64,000 nt of DNA from Ophiura sarsii (GCA_035610835.1 CM069457.1:44061319-44125318), one strand, 5' to 3'. Positions 35,021 through 46,813 are shown, counted from the first letter of the stretch. Numbers and translations: made by a program. Notes: generated by a model not told the origin, from the letters alone.

Positions 35021-36088
35021 TAAGTGTTTTTTCGACAGTGTTAACCCTCTGTGACAATGCAGAGGGCGACAAACATAATCAATTTTGAAGAAAGATCAAA
35101 TACGAACTGAAATTGGTCTACGTATCACTAGCAGTTCGTTTTCCGCGATGCTATTGTACTGCGTTAAACCCTAGAAATCATGAATACAATATTTTTAGGC
35201 GAGAATTTAGCTAGAAAGTTAATACCCTTACGCCTTTGTCTGCGAATTATAGACCGTGATTCGAGCTCAAAAATGACAAAGGAAGCCTAGAAAGAGCAAA
35301 AAAGAGGTAAATTGTCCTTAGCAACACTAGGGAAAAAAGCCTAGAAAGGCGAGAAAATTTTGGGCAAAGGCTAAATTATTTTTGTCTGGGCATTCCGTAC
35401 ACCGAATTACTTTCAATTGAATTGTTGTCCACCCAGAAGACAGTAACCAACCTTATACTATTGATGCCATGTACTCTATAGCATGAACAAACTGTGACAC
35501 GCCATCTGAGGGACTAGTTGAAAATCCGGGAAGCGATTAGAAGAACATAAGACATTCTGTCTTGAAATACCCCTATTTGACGGCGTTTCGCGAACAAATT
35601 GGCTAATTTGATTTTTTTTCGCGCCAAAAATTACCCTATTTGTTTTTAAATCGCGGACAAAGCTTCCAAATGATGATAACAACAGAAGTGGCAATCTCTA
35701 TTATTTGTTTAATATTATAATAATTTGGTCCTGAATAAGTCAGATCCTGACGAAAGCTTGACAGATTGAAGCTCGTCCGACGGCGAACCCGTTAAACTTT
35801 TAACTTATATTATGAATACCCGTCGTAAAAGCCTATCTCACAACTTTTATATATTCCCCTAAACCTTGTTATGAACTGCCGCACCATGAATCGCGCAAAC
35901 ATTTCCCGTATGTTGGTATTATTTCATTTACCATAAAGTAAGCTCGAGTCGTAGAAAATCCGTATACATCTGATATCATAGCTTGACCTTAAGAGAATTC
36001 ACATTAGTATGATGCAGAGTCTTAACATTGGAACATAGACATCATTTTGATAACTATATAGTTACGAAGATAATAAACTAAAACATAC

Positions 36089-36375
36089 CTTCCCCTTCAG
36101 TAGTTGCTATGTCTCCTTCACTGTAACTACCTATCCCATCAGCAGATGCCCCTGCTACATGGAATTCATACTCAGTACACGGCATCAGCTCATGGATAGT
36201 CACTGACCTCTCATCTGTTGTGTCGCTATAAATCTGTACTCCAGATTGCAGTAGTCTCCATGAGTAGCTTGTGATACCTCCTGGACACGGGTCTGGACAT
36301 GAGGCCTCATTCCACGAGAAACGTACACTTGTGTTAAGAATAGTATCTGCTGATATTGAAGTTGGGGATTGACAC
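36089..36375 (-). CDS. FN3 exon A'' (- strand gene), one-base frameshift
   Basis: Acceptor TTTTGCAG, donor GTATGT, 287 bp, one short of a multiple of three. The loss is in a C run right after the acceptor (AATCCCCAAC here, AATCCCCCAAC in exon A), a typical homopolymer error site. Otherwise intact: TSISADTILNTSVRFSW, EASCPDPCPGG, SYSWRLLQSGVQI, LMPCTEYEFHVAGASADG, IGSYSEGDIATTEG. It is the last exon seen on this strand. I annotate it as coding because the neighbouring exons are intact. Confidence 0.75.
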
Positions 36376-37356
36376 CTGCAAAACCAAGCGTGTAACAAAT
36401 ATGATGTGATCCAGCCAAATATGTTTTAAATCGAATCAAGTCACATATGTGACCCATTATAACAAATCATACCTCTTGTCGTTTTTTCTAGTTTCAAGGT
36501 ATGAAGTCAAATGTCTTAACAATTATAAAGAAATAGAAAGAAATGCCATCAATTATGAGGTATACATTAAAAGCTTGAAGCTTGGGTCATATACGTATCT
36601 ATAGTGGATATGTAAAACGCTACATGTTACAGAAACCCCATCTTAAATCTAAAGTTATGAGCAATTGAAGGGTTTCAGAACAACAACAACATTATATGTG
36701 TATTTGTTCTGTTGTTTTGTTATATTATCTCAACATCAATACATTCGACTTCTGACTCATATTGCTTGATCAATTCACAAATAGTCTCTGTGTTTAGAGA
36801 TGCTCGTTACTTTTTGCTAAAGTCTCACTATTCTATACAAATACAGACTGATTAGATGGGACATGTAAGCAGTTCCGAAGTGCCTCAGACAGGTTGTCCC
36901 AATCGTATTTATATAGCAGCTAGGGGTGGTGTTCAGAGTAGTGTGTACAAATTAACAACAATTTCGTTCGATAATAAAACATGAGACGAGATTCATTTAC
37001 TAAATCGTATCAACTCTCAAATCTTGAAAGTTTGTCAGGTCTAATAAGTTAACTTGGACAATTTGTTTTGTTACGATCTAGATTATTCAAAAGGGATACA
37101 TTAAGCATACACATGTCAAACTTGATTCATTCATTACCATTCACTCACTAGGCTCATTTAGGCTCAAATGCTCTTAAGCTCTTATTTTTTTTTAAAACAT
37201 GATGGTACAATCATAGTTGAAAATGAAAGTGTATCTCTCTCCACGCATGTACAATTGTCAACTGCAAAGCAGACGAGAAATGCTATCAACCTAAGAATGG
37301 TAGTTTTGAACATTGAGGATTTCTGTGATAAAAACCATCTCGGGAGCAATACTTAC

Positions 37357-37647
37357 TGACTGTCTCTGTTTGGAAGCTATATTCAGATGACATGGGCCCA
37401 GCACCACCAATAGTTTGAGCTGCGACTTTGAAGACATATTCTGTGTTTGGTGTCAAATTTGGGATGATCACTGATGTAGATATGGTAGTAGCATCCTCAG
37501 TGATGATAGTGCCATCTAGGAAGAGCTGATATGGATAACTAGTGATGATACCATTTCTATTACCACAAGGAATCTCATCCCAAGAAATAGTTAGACTGGA
37601 ACTAGAACTGGAAGTTAACACGATATTTGCAGGAGCTTTGCCAGGTG
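37357..37647 (-). CDS. FN3 exon C' (- strand gene)
   Basis: 291 bp, acceptor ATTCTAG, donor GTAAGT, phase 1-1, open. It encodes PGKAPANIVLTSSSS, LTISWDEIPCGNRNGI, TSYPYQLFLDGTIITED, VIIPNLTPNTEYVFKVAAQT, GGAGPMSSEYSFQTET: a full FN3 domain with strand-B Trp and Tyr-corner. Unlike A and E it has only one Cys (IPCG); the 'PCT.Y' Cys is Asn. It lies between D' and A'', matching the C-A' order on the + strand. Confidence 0.88.
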
Positions 37648-37685
37648 CTAGAATGATGATACATAATCAACATTGATCTTATTAA

Positions 37686-38732
37686 GGGGTCGTCCATAAC
37701 TTTCGCCATTTACAGTTACGTACAGAGCGTATGTGACAGGGGAGGGGATCGAAATATACCCCAACCGTACTTAAATGGCGATCTTGAGAGGCGGGATATT
37801 TTTTTTAAGTACAAAATAAAGAATATATGGAATTTCTTCGCGCGCTACGCGCACATGTGTCTCCAAAATGCAATCGTTTATGCGTATACATGTAAGCTTG
37901 TTTAGAGCCAAAATGTACCTCAATCATAGTAAAAATTGGGAATGTCGAACATTTTTGCACGCTACGCGAAAATTTCTTTTGCCATAATAATCTTGTCGAT
38001 TCACTGTCATTTCTGCCCCCCTATATGAAATACCTACAATCATAGAAAAAAGGTGTTCGAACACTGACCATTGTTTGCACCGTTTAATTCCGCATTAGAG
38101 TCATGTGAAAATACCAATTTGCATCTGCTAGCCTGAAAGCCCCCCTTCAATATACCCCTCCCCTCCCCCCACCAATCAATGTTGCTAGGCCACGGGCTGA
38201 TGTTTGGCAAGTTGGGCGACTCAACATTGATCAGGGGAAAGGGGGATGACTTTACATTAGGCCTACTAAGTGTTCGAACACTTTTTTCTAACATTGTAGC
38301 TACGCCACTGACAAAAATGTTTTATGTACACGAAGCAATTTTGCTTCTGTGTTTGTAAAAAAATCCATGGCTCAAGTTCCTAGTGTTTTGTTTATCATTT
38401 CAATATTTAATACATGTGCCATTTGTTTCAAAATATCTTGATAATTTTTGATAATTATTTATCAAAGAAAATGATATTTTTACCAAAGAAAAGAACGGCA
38501 GAATCAACACCTGAGATATACAACAAGTTTATTTTTCTCTATTGTGTACCGTACAGTTTCTTATGTTCTATACGGCAATTCGTGTTTAATACGGTTTTTA
38601 ATCATACATGAGGGTATATCAAGCCTTGAAAATTTCGCCATTTATTGCGTACGTAACTCGAGGGGGGAGGGGGGTAAAAAGTTACGTACGCTTTGTACGT
38701 AAGTGAAAATGGCGATAATTTTGGACGACCCC
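37686..38732. mobile_element. MITE (TACGTACAGAGCG family), homologous to 26699-27273
   Basis: The ends GGGGTCGTCCATAACTTTCG and (reverse complement) GGGGTCGTCCAAAATTATCG enclose inverted TTACGTACAGAGCG/ACGTACGTAA motifs. It occupies the same place in the B-C interval as on the + strand, so it predates the duplication. It is longer here because of the nested 38037-38296 insertion. Where the + copy has 27 C, this copy has only CCCCCCTCCCCCC equivalents. Confidence 0.75.
38037..38296. mobile_element. Nested 260-bp MITE with TA duplication
   Basis: The ends CAATCATAGAAAAAAGGTGT and CAATGTTAGAAAAAAGTGTT (reverse complement) are flanked by TA (38035-38036 and 38297-38298). The + strand copy of the host MITE reads GGCGTAGCTAGGTATTTCAT at about 27013-27032, the empty site. 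It contains paired GATCAATGTTGA-like motifs. A relative lies at 51630-51903. TA use suggests Tc1/mariner mobilisation. Confidence 0.85.
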
Positions 38733-38851
38733 TAAATGAATACAATCTATGCAAAGAGGTGAGCTCTATCAAGCATCATAATTCTAGTTCAGTACATCAT
38801 AACTGTATTAAAAGTATTCTGGGAATACGGTGACCATCGTCACAAATGGAT

Positions 38852-39083
38852 GTTATTCATACGAATTTGATTACATTTGATCAGAAATGTGCACGTTTAG
38901 ATTTAATTTTGGAAATAAATATGTGTTACCCTTGACAACAGTAAAACTACCCTTGTTGGGCTATTTCATGCAAACTGACATCACCGAATAGTTTCTTTAC
39001 ATGTTCGGAATATGTAGTTATTACACCTCATAAATATTCATGAACTAATCATGGCAATTCATTGGCCAATTCCTATCAAAAGT
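38852..39083. repeat. 232-bp direct repeat, copy 1
   Basis: Matches 43763-43994 base for base except about two substitutions and no indels (constant offset 4911). It starts 26 bp downstream of the exon D' boundary on the - strand. Its inner ~175 bp also match the single B-C intron of the + strand (about 26440-26615). Confidence 0.95.
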
Positions 39084-39108
39084 TTAAAAGTTCATGAAGA
39101 ATACTCAC

Positions 39109-39384
39109 TAGAGCCATGCGTATCAGCTAATACTGTTGCAACACTCATTCCACCTTTCACCGAAACTTCATATGTCGAAAATGGCAAAAGACCTGTAAGT
39201 GCAGAACTTGTTCCTGAAACAGTTCCATATTCTTTCTGACCATTCCCCAACTCCATGCATTGGTCTTGATTTTGAAGACGATATTCAACCGTATACTCTG
39301 TATTGGTAGTACATGACTCTGATGGGACCGTCCAGGATACATCCAACTCAGTGGCAGATTGGGGTGCTACGGTCAAAGCGTCAA
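39109..39384 (-). CDS. FN3 exon D' (- strand gene)
   Basis: 276 bp, acceptor TTTTTACAG, donor GTGAGT, phase 1-1, open. It encodes DALTVAPQSATELDVSW, TVPSESCTTNTEYTVEYRL, QNQDQCMELGNGQKEYG, SALTGLLPFSTYEVSVKGG, VATVLADTHG. FN3 Trp and Tyr-corner are present; Cys at SESC and DQC as in D and F. Shorter than F (369 bp). Within an E'-D' cassette placed between B' and C'. Confidence 0.87.
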
Positions 39385-42300
39385 CTGTAAAAATGTATAA
39401 CAAAATCATACACAAGTTTCAACAACCCATCCTAGAGGAATAATTCATCGTTATGATCCCAATGACACTTGATACAAAAAGCACAATGGAAAAGATCGCA
39501 TTAAACATGTTAAAGCACACAGCATATTATAACGATTATACAATGTCCTACAGTGCAACAGAGCATACATTTCCAAATATTTAATTATAAATATAGTGCC
39601 TCCTGATTGTTGTACAACAATGAACATTTCAATCCTAAGTATGTGTATCATATATAATTAAAACAGCTTTGTTTAAAGTACTATTTCGTGTCCTTGTATG
39701 ATTATCAGCTAACATTGTTACATTTCTTATTAAACCTGATTTCGGATTGGCCTATACTTGATTATCCATACACGCTAATCCAACCAGCTACTGCCTACTT
39801 CCTTTCATGGCCTTGACTATTTAAACATTTCTTTTTGAGCTAGCCCCAAGGGGCTTGCTCTTATCCCCGGGATAGAGCAAGTACGCGTTATTCATAATGG
39901 CTTCGTGTCACTTGGCTCAGAAAACCGTGACCAAATCGGTATAATTGTCAAACGGGTCCAGCCCAATGACACCTTCATACGGGTATATTGATTGGACGAA
40001 AAGTGTGACGCTTGGATACCATTGTGTTGTGTATTTGTATCACGGATCAATTACAAGTGCCTCCGAGTCCATCTGTGTCGATGGCTTTTATTGGACGTGA
40101 GGGGTTTGTACTGTTTGTATGTTTACAAGGGATCGTCTCTCCGTGTCGAGGATTTGATGACGAGAACCGTGCTGGCCGGGCGGTGATGTTATTTACCGTA
40201 AACAAACATTTGATATCTTGACTGAGTAAAAGCGTATAGTATACACATGCACATACATTGTATAGCAATACATGTAGGCCTATACAGTGTTTTGCCAAAT
40301 GTTTGTTACGGTTAATAAATTCGCGGTCGGGCGAGCTGTCGCTTGGGTTTAATAATTCATTTATTCTTCATCTGAACTCTGGCTGACCCCCGGGGGCTGA
40401 CCTACTGTGATATTGAGAGATCGGATATTTTTGCGTGAATTTTGAAAGTTGATAGTTCTTGTATACGACTAGTTGAGCTATAACTCTAATAATTCATATA
40501 TCCCCTGGATATCATCGCCATTGAATTATTGTGTCATTGTACTTTTTGTGAACTTTTGAAACGGATTTATGTGAGCCGTTGTTTTCTCCGTCAGTGGCAA
40601 TTGCCCCCCCCCCCCCCCGACAGATTTTGTTGTGCCCCCCCCCCCCCCTTTGTGCCCCCTCCCCACTTTCCGGATTTAGTGTTTATATGCATTATTACTA
40701 TGATTATTAGTAAAATGACCATTTTCGCCTTGTTTTTATAAATAAATTAAAATGTTATAGAGATAACTGTTTAAAACCCGGAGGATTGGCCATAATTTGT
40801 TGAATGTGCTGTTTTTTAGACTGTGCGATTTTTTGACCGTGCGTGATTTGTTGACCGTGCGAATTTTGTTGACCTCACCCCCACCCCTCCCCCCACACAC
40901 ACACACTTACGTGAAATTGACGAGGTGACTGACTGCAACAAAAATGGGGTAACCTTTACGAAAATTTCAGAAATCTGGCCCCCCTCCCCTGAAAAAAATC
41001 CTAGCTACGCCACTGTAATCTTCGCACTATATGAATTATGATGGACTGCAACCAAAATACTACAACATCAGTAGATGCCATAAATCAGGACAGGTCTCAC
41101 CTTTCCTGCATAATTAAAACTATCTTCCCACACAAAAATTATCACGTGCAAGTGGGTGACCTGTGGATTTAAAAAGCATCAATTTATGGTGATGAAAAGT
41201 CTTTTCCATGCTTCCTTACGGTAAGGGACGCACCATTAGATTTTCAGGGTGGGAGTAGGAAGTTTTTGGAAGAAAAAATCCCCCTCTATGCAGGCTAAAA
41301 AAACAAACAAACGAATGAATATATAATTTTTTTATAAAAAAACCTTACGCCCACCAAAAAAAAAGAAGAAAAAAAACCCCGAACCCAACTTCCTACCGCC
41401 CCCCTGATAACGGTAGGGCCTATCTCTCCGGCAACATGTAACAGAGCTCTTCCAATAACTGATTTACAGTATATTACCAGAGCCGGCTATAAAATAGTGA
41501 CAGTAGGTGGCGGAAGGACATAACATTTCTTATGTCAGCAATAAACAATGTTTAGAATGGTCACAATTACTGAATATTGTGAATGTTTACATGCGTATGC
41601 ATAAAAGTGTCAATCATGATAATGACATTTCTTCTTTATCATGTTTATAACCAATATCTGCAGTAGACCTTGTTGACTTGTCAAGAACTCCAGATGCTAA
41701 GTAATTCTTACACGTTCACCAAAAATATGATGACTCTGGCTAAACCTGTTTGTTGTCTGCATGAAGAGTCTGACAATTTCAATAATGCCTGTAACTTTGA
41801 TATAACTACATTCATAAAGGGTTATAAACTATCATTATACATGTAATACTATACACAATGTCAAGTTTGACAGAGGAATTAATGAAAGTTTCGAACATGT
41901 CATAAAACTCAATTCTACGCAAATATTTGTAACCATACATTGATTCAGTTGATTGTGCGCAACATTATGGTCCCTCCTGAACTTTTATTTGTACATGACT
42001 TCTCATCGTGTACATACATTACATTTGTTTCTAATAAAATGATAAAACAAAGAAACCGTTTTATGCTTCTTATGTAACTTGTTTTTTTATTTCTTGTTTG
42101 ATTGCCAGTATATGTGTACATCCTCTTAGAGTCTCAATTAGAAATTGCACCATAATAACAACTAGAGGATATTTACATGTTTCTAAATGACAACCCTGTG
42201 GTTACATCATATGTATCTGTTCTACCGAAACCAAATGAATTTGGCAGAGCTCCAAACTGAGAAATAGCCCAAAACCTAATCGGGGTGATTTTGAGATTTC

Positions 42301-43420
42301 TTGCAAATAATTAATTTCCAGAGTGTTTATAACATTAATGTGAAAGTTTCAGATTAAAAAATCAAACCAAAAAATATATTTAAAATAATAATAATAATAA
42401 TAATTTAAAAGTACATTGTATGTACATTGTAAGTATACCTCAGTTTGGAGTTTTCATATATAGACTATTAACTTGAAAATGATATAACCCCGCTTTGGGA
42501 AGTCCGATTAAAAAAAAAGGTACCATTGTTAAGCGGAAGATCTCTACTACAATAATCAATTACAAACTCAATTTTGATATCTTGCCTAATTGTGTCTGAT
42601 TTTGGTAGACCTCTTCACATACGGACTACTGCAAATTTGTCTTCATATTCAATACTTGATATCATGCCCAAATTTGCCAATACGTCCACTGCCTGCTCTT
42701 GTGCCAATCTCTGATTACCCAATTACATGTAATTATTCTACCAACTGCTTTCCTAAAAATATTAAAGTCTTTCATTTGTACTAGCTCTTCCCTTTTAAAG
42801 GGTTTTTATTTATTTAGACTTTGTGCAGGCCTTTAACACGATACCTGTTTGTACACCCATGCATGTCAGCACACGGTCACCTAAAATAACATACACCATT
42901 ATGACTGCACACTGGCGAATTGCATTTCAAATTTCTTATAGCGCGAATTTTAAACCACTGGTCCTTATGCATCCCATGTCCTTGAATATTCCTTCCATTG
43001 TTTGCGTGCATGGCTGCACAAGTATTAATAGTATGTTAGTACCTTATGTTAATAAGGTGTGCTTGTCATTGTGTCATATCATATTGTCATAAAAATGCAT
43101 ATCATGTTGATGCATTGACAGCTCCCGTGGAAAAGCCATTTTTACACATACTCGCTAAAAATAGCAATATCTCAAAAAATATTCATGTAATATCTTCCCT
43201 ATTTTCCCCAATAATGCTCAACGATATATGCTTTAATAACATGCAAACCAAATTACTAAAATATTTTATCATCTAGGAGAAAATGGCCTCCAAAGTTGGG
43301 TATAGTGTTTTTTTTGACCACCCTGTATACTAGTTACTGTACTAACCATGACGTTTTGGAAACTATACTAGCAGTTTTAATGATTTATTTTGAAATCAAT
43401 GGTGATAACACAACACCCAC
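39385..43420. other. Intron between E' and D'; no exon seen
   Basis: Includes palindromic AGCCCCAAGGGGCT and a hairpin CTTGCTCTTATCCCCGGGAT plus AGAGCAAG at about 39843-39884, C runs at 40604-40649, an (AAT)n at about 42386-42405, and a mariner-type end CCACCCTGTATAC at about 43319. Short frames near 40529 and 42823 lack recognisable features. Confidence 0.5.
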
Positions 43421-43729
43421 CTGCACCTGCTGTTACAGCTTCAATGTCATCACTCCATATATTGGAGACGATACCCTGGGAGTTACGAGCTCTGACGTGA
43501 AATGTATAGGTTGTACATGGTGACAGACCAGACATGATGGATATCATTCTGTCTGATGTGTCGCCTACATGTATTGCTACAGTGTTACCACCATCAACAG
43601 ACCGAAGCTCGTACTGGTACCGACGTATTACACCATGTCTGCTTCCACATGGCACCTCATCCCAAGAGAAACTTAGACTATCCCGGCTAGTAGATGTGAT
43701 TGTAACATTAGCAGGAGCTGCAGAGGGTA
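43421..43729 (-). CDS. FN3 exon E' (- strand gene)
   Basis: 309 bp, acceptor ATCTTGTAG, donor GTGGGT, phase 1-1, open. It encodes PSAAPANVTITSTSRDS, LSFSWDEVPCGSRHGVI, RRYQYELRSVDGG, DRMISIMSGLSPCTTYTF, HVRARNSQGIVSN, DDIEAVTAG. Classic FN3 with Trp, Tyr-corner and a paired Cys (VPCG, SPCT); an N-glycosylation sequon NVT is in strand A. An alternative donor GCAG|GTGCAG four codons' worth upstream is possible. The + strand counterpart (32985) is ruined. Confidence 0.88.
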
Positions 43730-43762
43730 CTACAAGATAAATGAATCCATTTGTGACCATTC

Positions 43763-43994
43763 GTTATTCATACGAATTTGATTACATTTGATCAGAAATG
43801 TGCACGTTTAGATTTAATTTTGGAAATAAATATGTGTTACCCTTGACAACAGTAAAACTACCCTTGTTGGGCTATTTCATGCAAACTGACATCACCGAAT
43901 AGTTTCTTTACATGTTCGGAATATGTAGTTATTACACCTCATAAATATTCATGAACTAATCATGGCAATTAATTGGCCAATTCCTATCACAAGT
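43763..43994. repeat. 232-bp direct repeat, copy 2
   Basis: Near-identical partner of 38852-39083. It ends 34 bp upstream of the E' acceptor on the - strand; on its other side it abuts a palindrome ACTATTTCCCTAGGGAAATA then GT at 43995. Confidence 0.95.
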
Positions 43995-44075
43995 ACTATT
44001 TCCCTAGGGAAATAGTATAGTTTTGACTATTTCCCTACAACCTCATCCCCAGAGTCACAGTTAGGTGTAATAAAA

Positions 44076-44238
44076 CAAATACTACATGGTATGATCGGGG
44101 CAATAGGGCACACTATTTTCCCTCGGTACTGGCTACAGGCCTACCACCCCTCACCCTCCGGGTTCGGGGTGGTAGGCCTGTAGCCAGTACCTCGGGAAAA
44201 TAGTTTGCACTATTTCCCCTCTACCCATGTAGTATTTG
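44076..44238. mobile_element. 163-bp hairpin (foldback) insertion
   Basis: The arms pair from CAAATACTACATGG inward; the central 39-nt arms (44112-44150 and 44166-44204, containing GGTACTGGCTACAGGCCTAC) are almost perfect, with a 15-nt loop. The + strand homologous intron lacks it: AAGCATATAAGTAT runs directly into CTACATATTCC near 26436. Together with 43995-44075 it forms about 245 bp of extra sequence here. Confidence 0.75.
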
Positions 44239-45146
44239 TATAATACTTAGATGCTTCATCGTTTATTTCGTAAACATATAATTGTCTGGTATCAGAGTCA
44301 AGTTTTAGAAATGTACCTATCTTGCATTACTTATATCAACCAAAACGTTCCAATACCAACATGATCAACGCGGACTTTAATAGCTTGGGATAAGACATTA
44401 GCTTTTATAAACAGAGTTGCTAGATAGTTTCAAACATACAAACATGTAACTGAAATCCCCCATTGTTTAATGACATGACTGACATATTTAGTTATATGGC
44501 AAGTTCTGAAGTAATTGACATTGTAAAAACAAGCTGTGTGTTGCTAAAATGGAAGTGTATGAAATTTGTATGTGAGTAATATAAAACAATTCATGGTCTT
44601 ATAATTTGTTATACGGTCGGAAAAAGGTGTGCGTTCCATTTCACAGTTATTGGAATGGGCGAGTCCATTTATCACCGTGAAATGTAGAACTGGAATCGGT
44701 CACTCGCGAGCTGCTTGCCTTCGTTCCGTCCCCGTTCGCGTCTCCAACATCAGCGACCGATATCAGTTCTACGTGTGAGGATACTTTTTCTACGTGTGAG
44801 GATACTTTGACCATAACCCCCATAGGCAGTTTGTATGCAGTATTCCACTCTCAGTCATGATTAATTCTATTGTTTGACTTTTATTTGATAAGAGAAAATA
44901 CTGAACTTCCTGCAGATCTTGTCATCATTCAGTTTGTATGCTATAGTCTCATTAAGCTATGATAAATACTAATGAACAGATGATGGATTGACTGGTATGA
45001 ATCAGATTTGTCATACTCATTTATGTTGCCAATGCACTCTGTGAAAATAATGATGATAATATGTTATGGCTTATTCTATGTTCTACATGGATACAATATA
45101 AGGTATTCCCGTATCACACTCAAATCACACTTGTCACAAGGCTCAC

Positions 45147-45440
45147 CTGCTTGCTCAGTGGACACCGTAATATCTTGTACGGGTCCACCCACTGGTTTAA
45201 CACTAATTGTATAGGTATAGTATGGTCTCGCTGATATGGTAAATGACAAAAATTGAGTTGTCTTTTGTGCAAGAGTGTGAGTAGACAGGCTAGGACATCC
45301 ACTCTGAAGACTTACACCTGTCCCTGTCACCTGGTATATGTCAATGATAGGGCATCCTTTGAACATGGGTTCCCTCCAAGTCCCTTGAATGTATGTCGCT
45401 GTTACAGTACCCTGTTGGAGATTGGTGACATTCCCAGGTG
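45147..45440 (-). CDS. FN3 exon B' (- strand gene)
   Basis: 294 bp, acceptor TAATTTCAG, donor GTGAGC, phase 1-1, open. It encodes PGNVTNLQQGTVTATYIQGTW (in two parts: PGNVTNLQQG, ATYIQGTW), REPMFKGCPIIDIYQVTGTG, SLQSGCPSLSTHTLAQ, ISARPYYTYTISVKPVGGPV, TVSTEQA. Same FN3 subtype as exon B with Cys at KGCP and SGCP; sequon NVT. Both flanking introns are homologous to those of exon B. Confidence 0.88.
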
Positions 45441-46117
45441 CTGAAATTACATGTAAAAATACAAAGACAATTCCTCTCGAGCACATTTCTCATACATACA
45501 CAGACAAAAATGTTCTGTTTTTATTTCGGACCCTATTTGCTAACATTAGTCTATATCTTACCCGCATTTTATTTTCTTGCATGAACATATCATATATTGG
45601 GATCTGTTTCAAAATTACCCGGCTTTACACACAACTAGTTTGTATTATTTCAGCAAATCACAACAAGTCATGAATATACAATACCAAAATGTGATGACTA
45701 TAATGACAAGAAAAGCCTTACAGGATGACATTTTATACTATATCATACAAATGGTGGCATGCATAGTGTAAAAACATTACATAATGGTAAGATGGTTTGC
45801 GCTAATGATTTATGGTGGGCATTACATCGAGAATTACAACATTTCTAAAAGAAGGTATGGTTTGGCACTAGTTAATACAGCGTTTATTTATCCAAGCCAA
45901 CGCTCAATGTACATGTATTCTAATCTAAAATATATTAATACCTATAAAAAAGCGACGGTCTCTCTGAAAATTTATTCAAAACTGGACCGATATTGGCGGA
46001 TGAAGTAATTGAAACATCATACTACATCCCTCAGAGAGTTGCGTTACCTGGAGCCAACAAGCTTTATTTGAAACCCATTATACTCCCAAAGCATCTTGAA
46101 TTTTGATTTATATTTAC

Positions 46118-46423
46118 CTATTGTACAACATGTAGTTGTTACTGTTTTATAATCACTGACAGCTCCAAATCCCGCACTGTTTACCCCAGCAACATAGAAC
46201 CTGTAGTCGGTACCACAGGTGAGACCAGTAATCATGGCACTGGAGAGCAAAGATAATATTTCTCGTATTTCTGTAGCAGGAACATTATAGTCAAGTGTCC
46301 AATAGTAGTAATATCCAGTGATTACGCCATTCCTACTGCTACATGGTATTGTCCACTGGAAATCTAGGGCGTTTGCATATTGTGTAGTTGCAGATATATT
46401 GCCAGATCCGAATGTCTGTGGTG
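46118..46423 (-). CDS. FN3 exon G (- strand gene)
   Basis: 306 bp, acceptor TTAATACAG, donor GTAAAT, phase 1-1, open. It encodes PQTFGSGNISATTQ, ALDFQWTIPCSSRNGVITGY, YYYWTLDYNVPATE, SAMITGLTCGTDYRFYVAGV, NSAGFGAVSDYKTVTTTC. FN3 Trp and Tyr-corner present; Cys at IPCS and LTCG as in the E type, plus a terminal CC. A sequon NIS is in strand A. No + strand counterpart is seen. Confidence 0.87.
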
Positions 46424-46692
46424 CTGTATTAAGTGAATAAAACAAGACAAACAACAAATACATAAATAAATAACACACTAATATATTTCACAACCAACCA
46501 TGAATAGGGACATGGGGGTGAATAGGGACAATAATGTGAACATTTTTAAAATCTCAATTTGATGTTTTTGATGTATACGATTTGTGTTTTTTCAAATGTT
46601 ACAATTGAACTCCAGTGCCAATGATGAAGTCGTTTGTCTGAATATTGGATCATTATAAGTAAAAAAGCACCGATATTCGTACGTCACATAGT

Positions 46693-46745
46693 AATAATAT
46701 CTGATATTATATTGCCTGATCAAGATGTCTCTGGTGCCGTATAAA
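46693..46745 (-). pseudogene. Relic of the 5' end of a G-like exon
   Basis: On the - strand GGCACCAGAGACATCTTGAT then CAGGCAATATAATATCAG resembles the first ~50 bp of exon G (AGCACCACAGACATTCGGAT, CTGGCAATATATCTG). The upstream bases also match (TTTGATTTGATTTC versus the A/T-rich stretch before G). Frame is lost and no remainder follows. It suggests a local duplication of exon G that decayed. Confidence 0.4.
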
Positions 46746-46813
46746 GAAATCAAATCAAACGAACAATGTGTATGATTTCGTAAATAAAGGAAAGTGTACC
46801 GCATGCTTACCAA

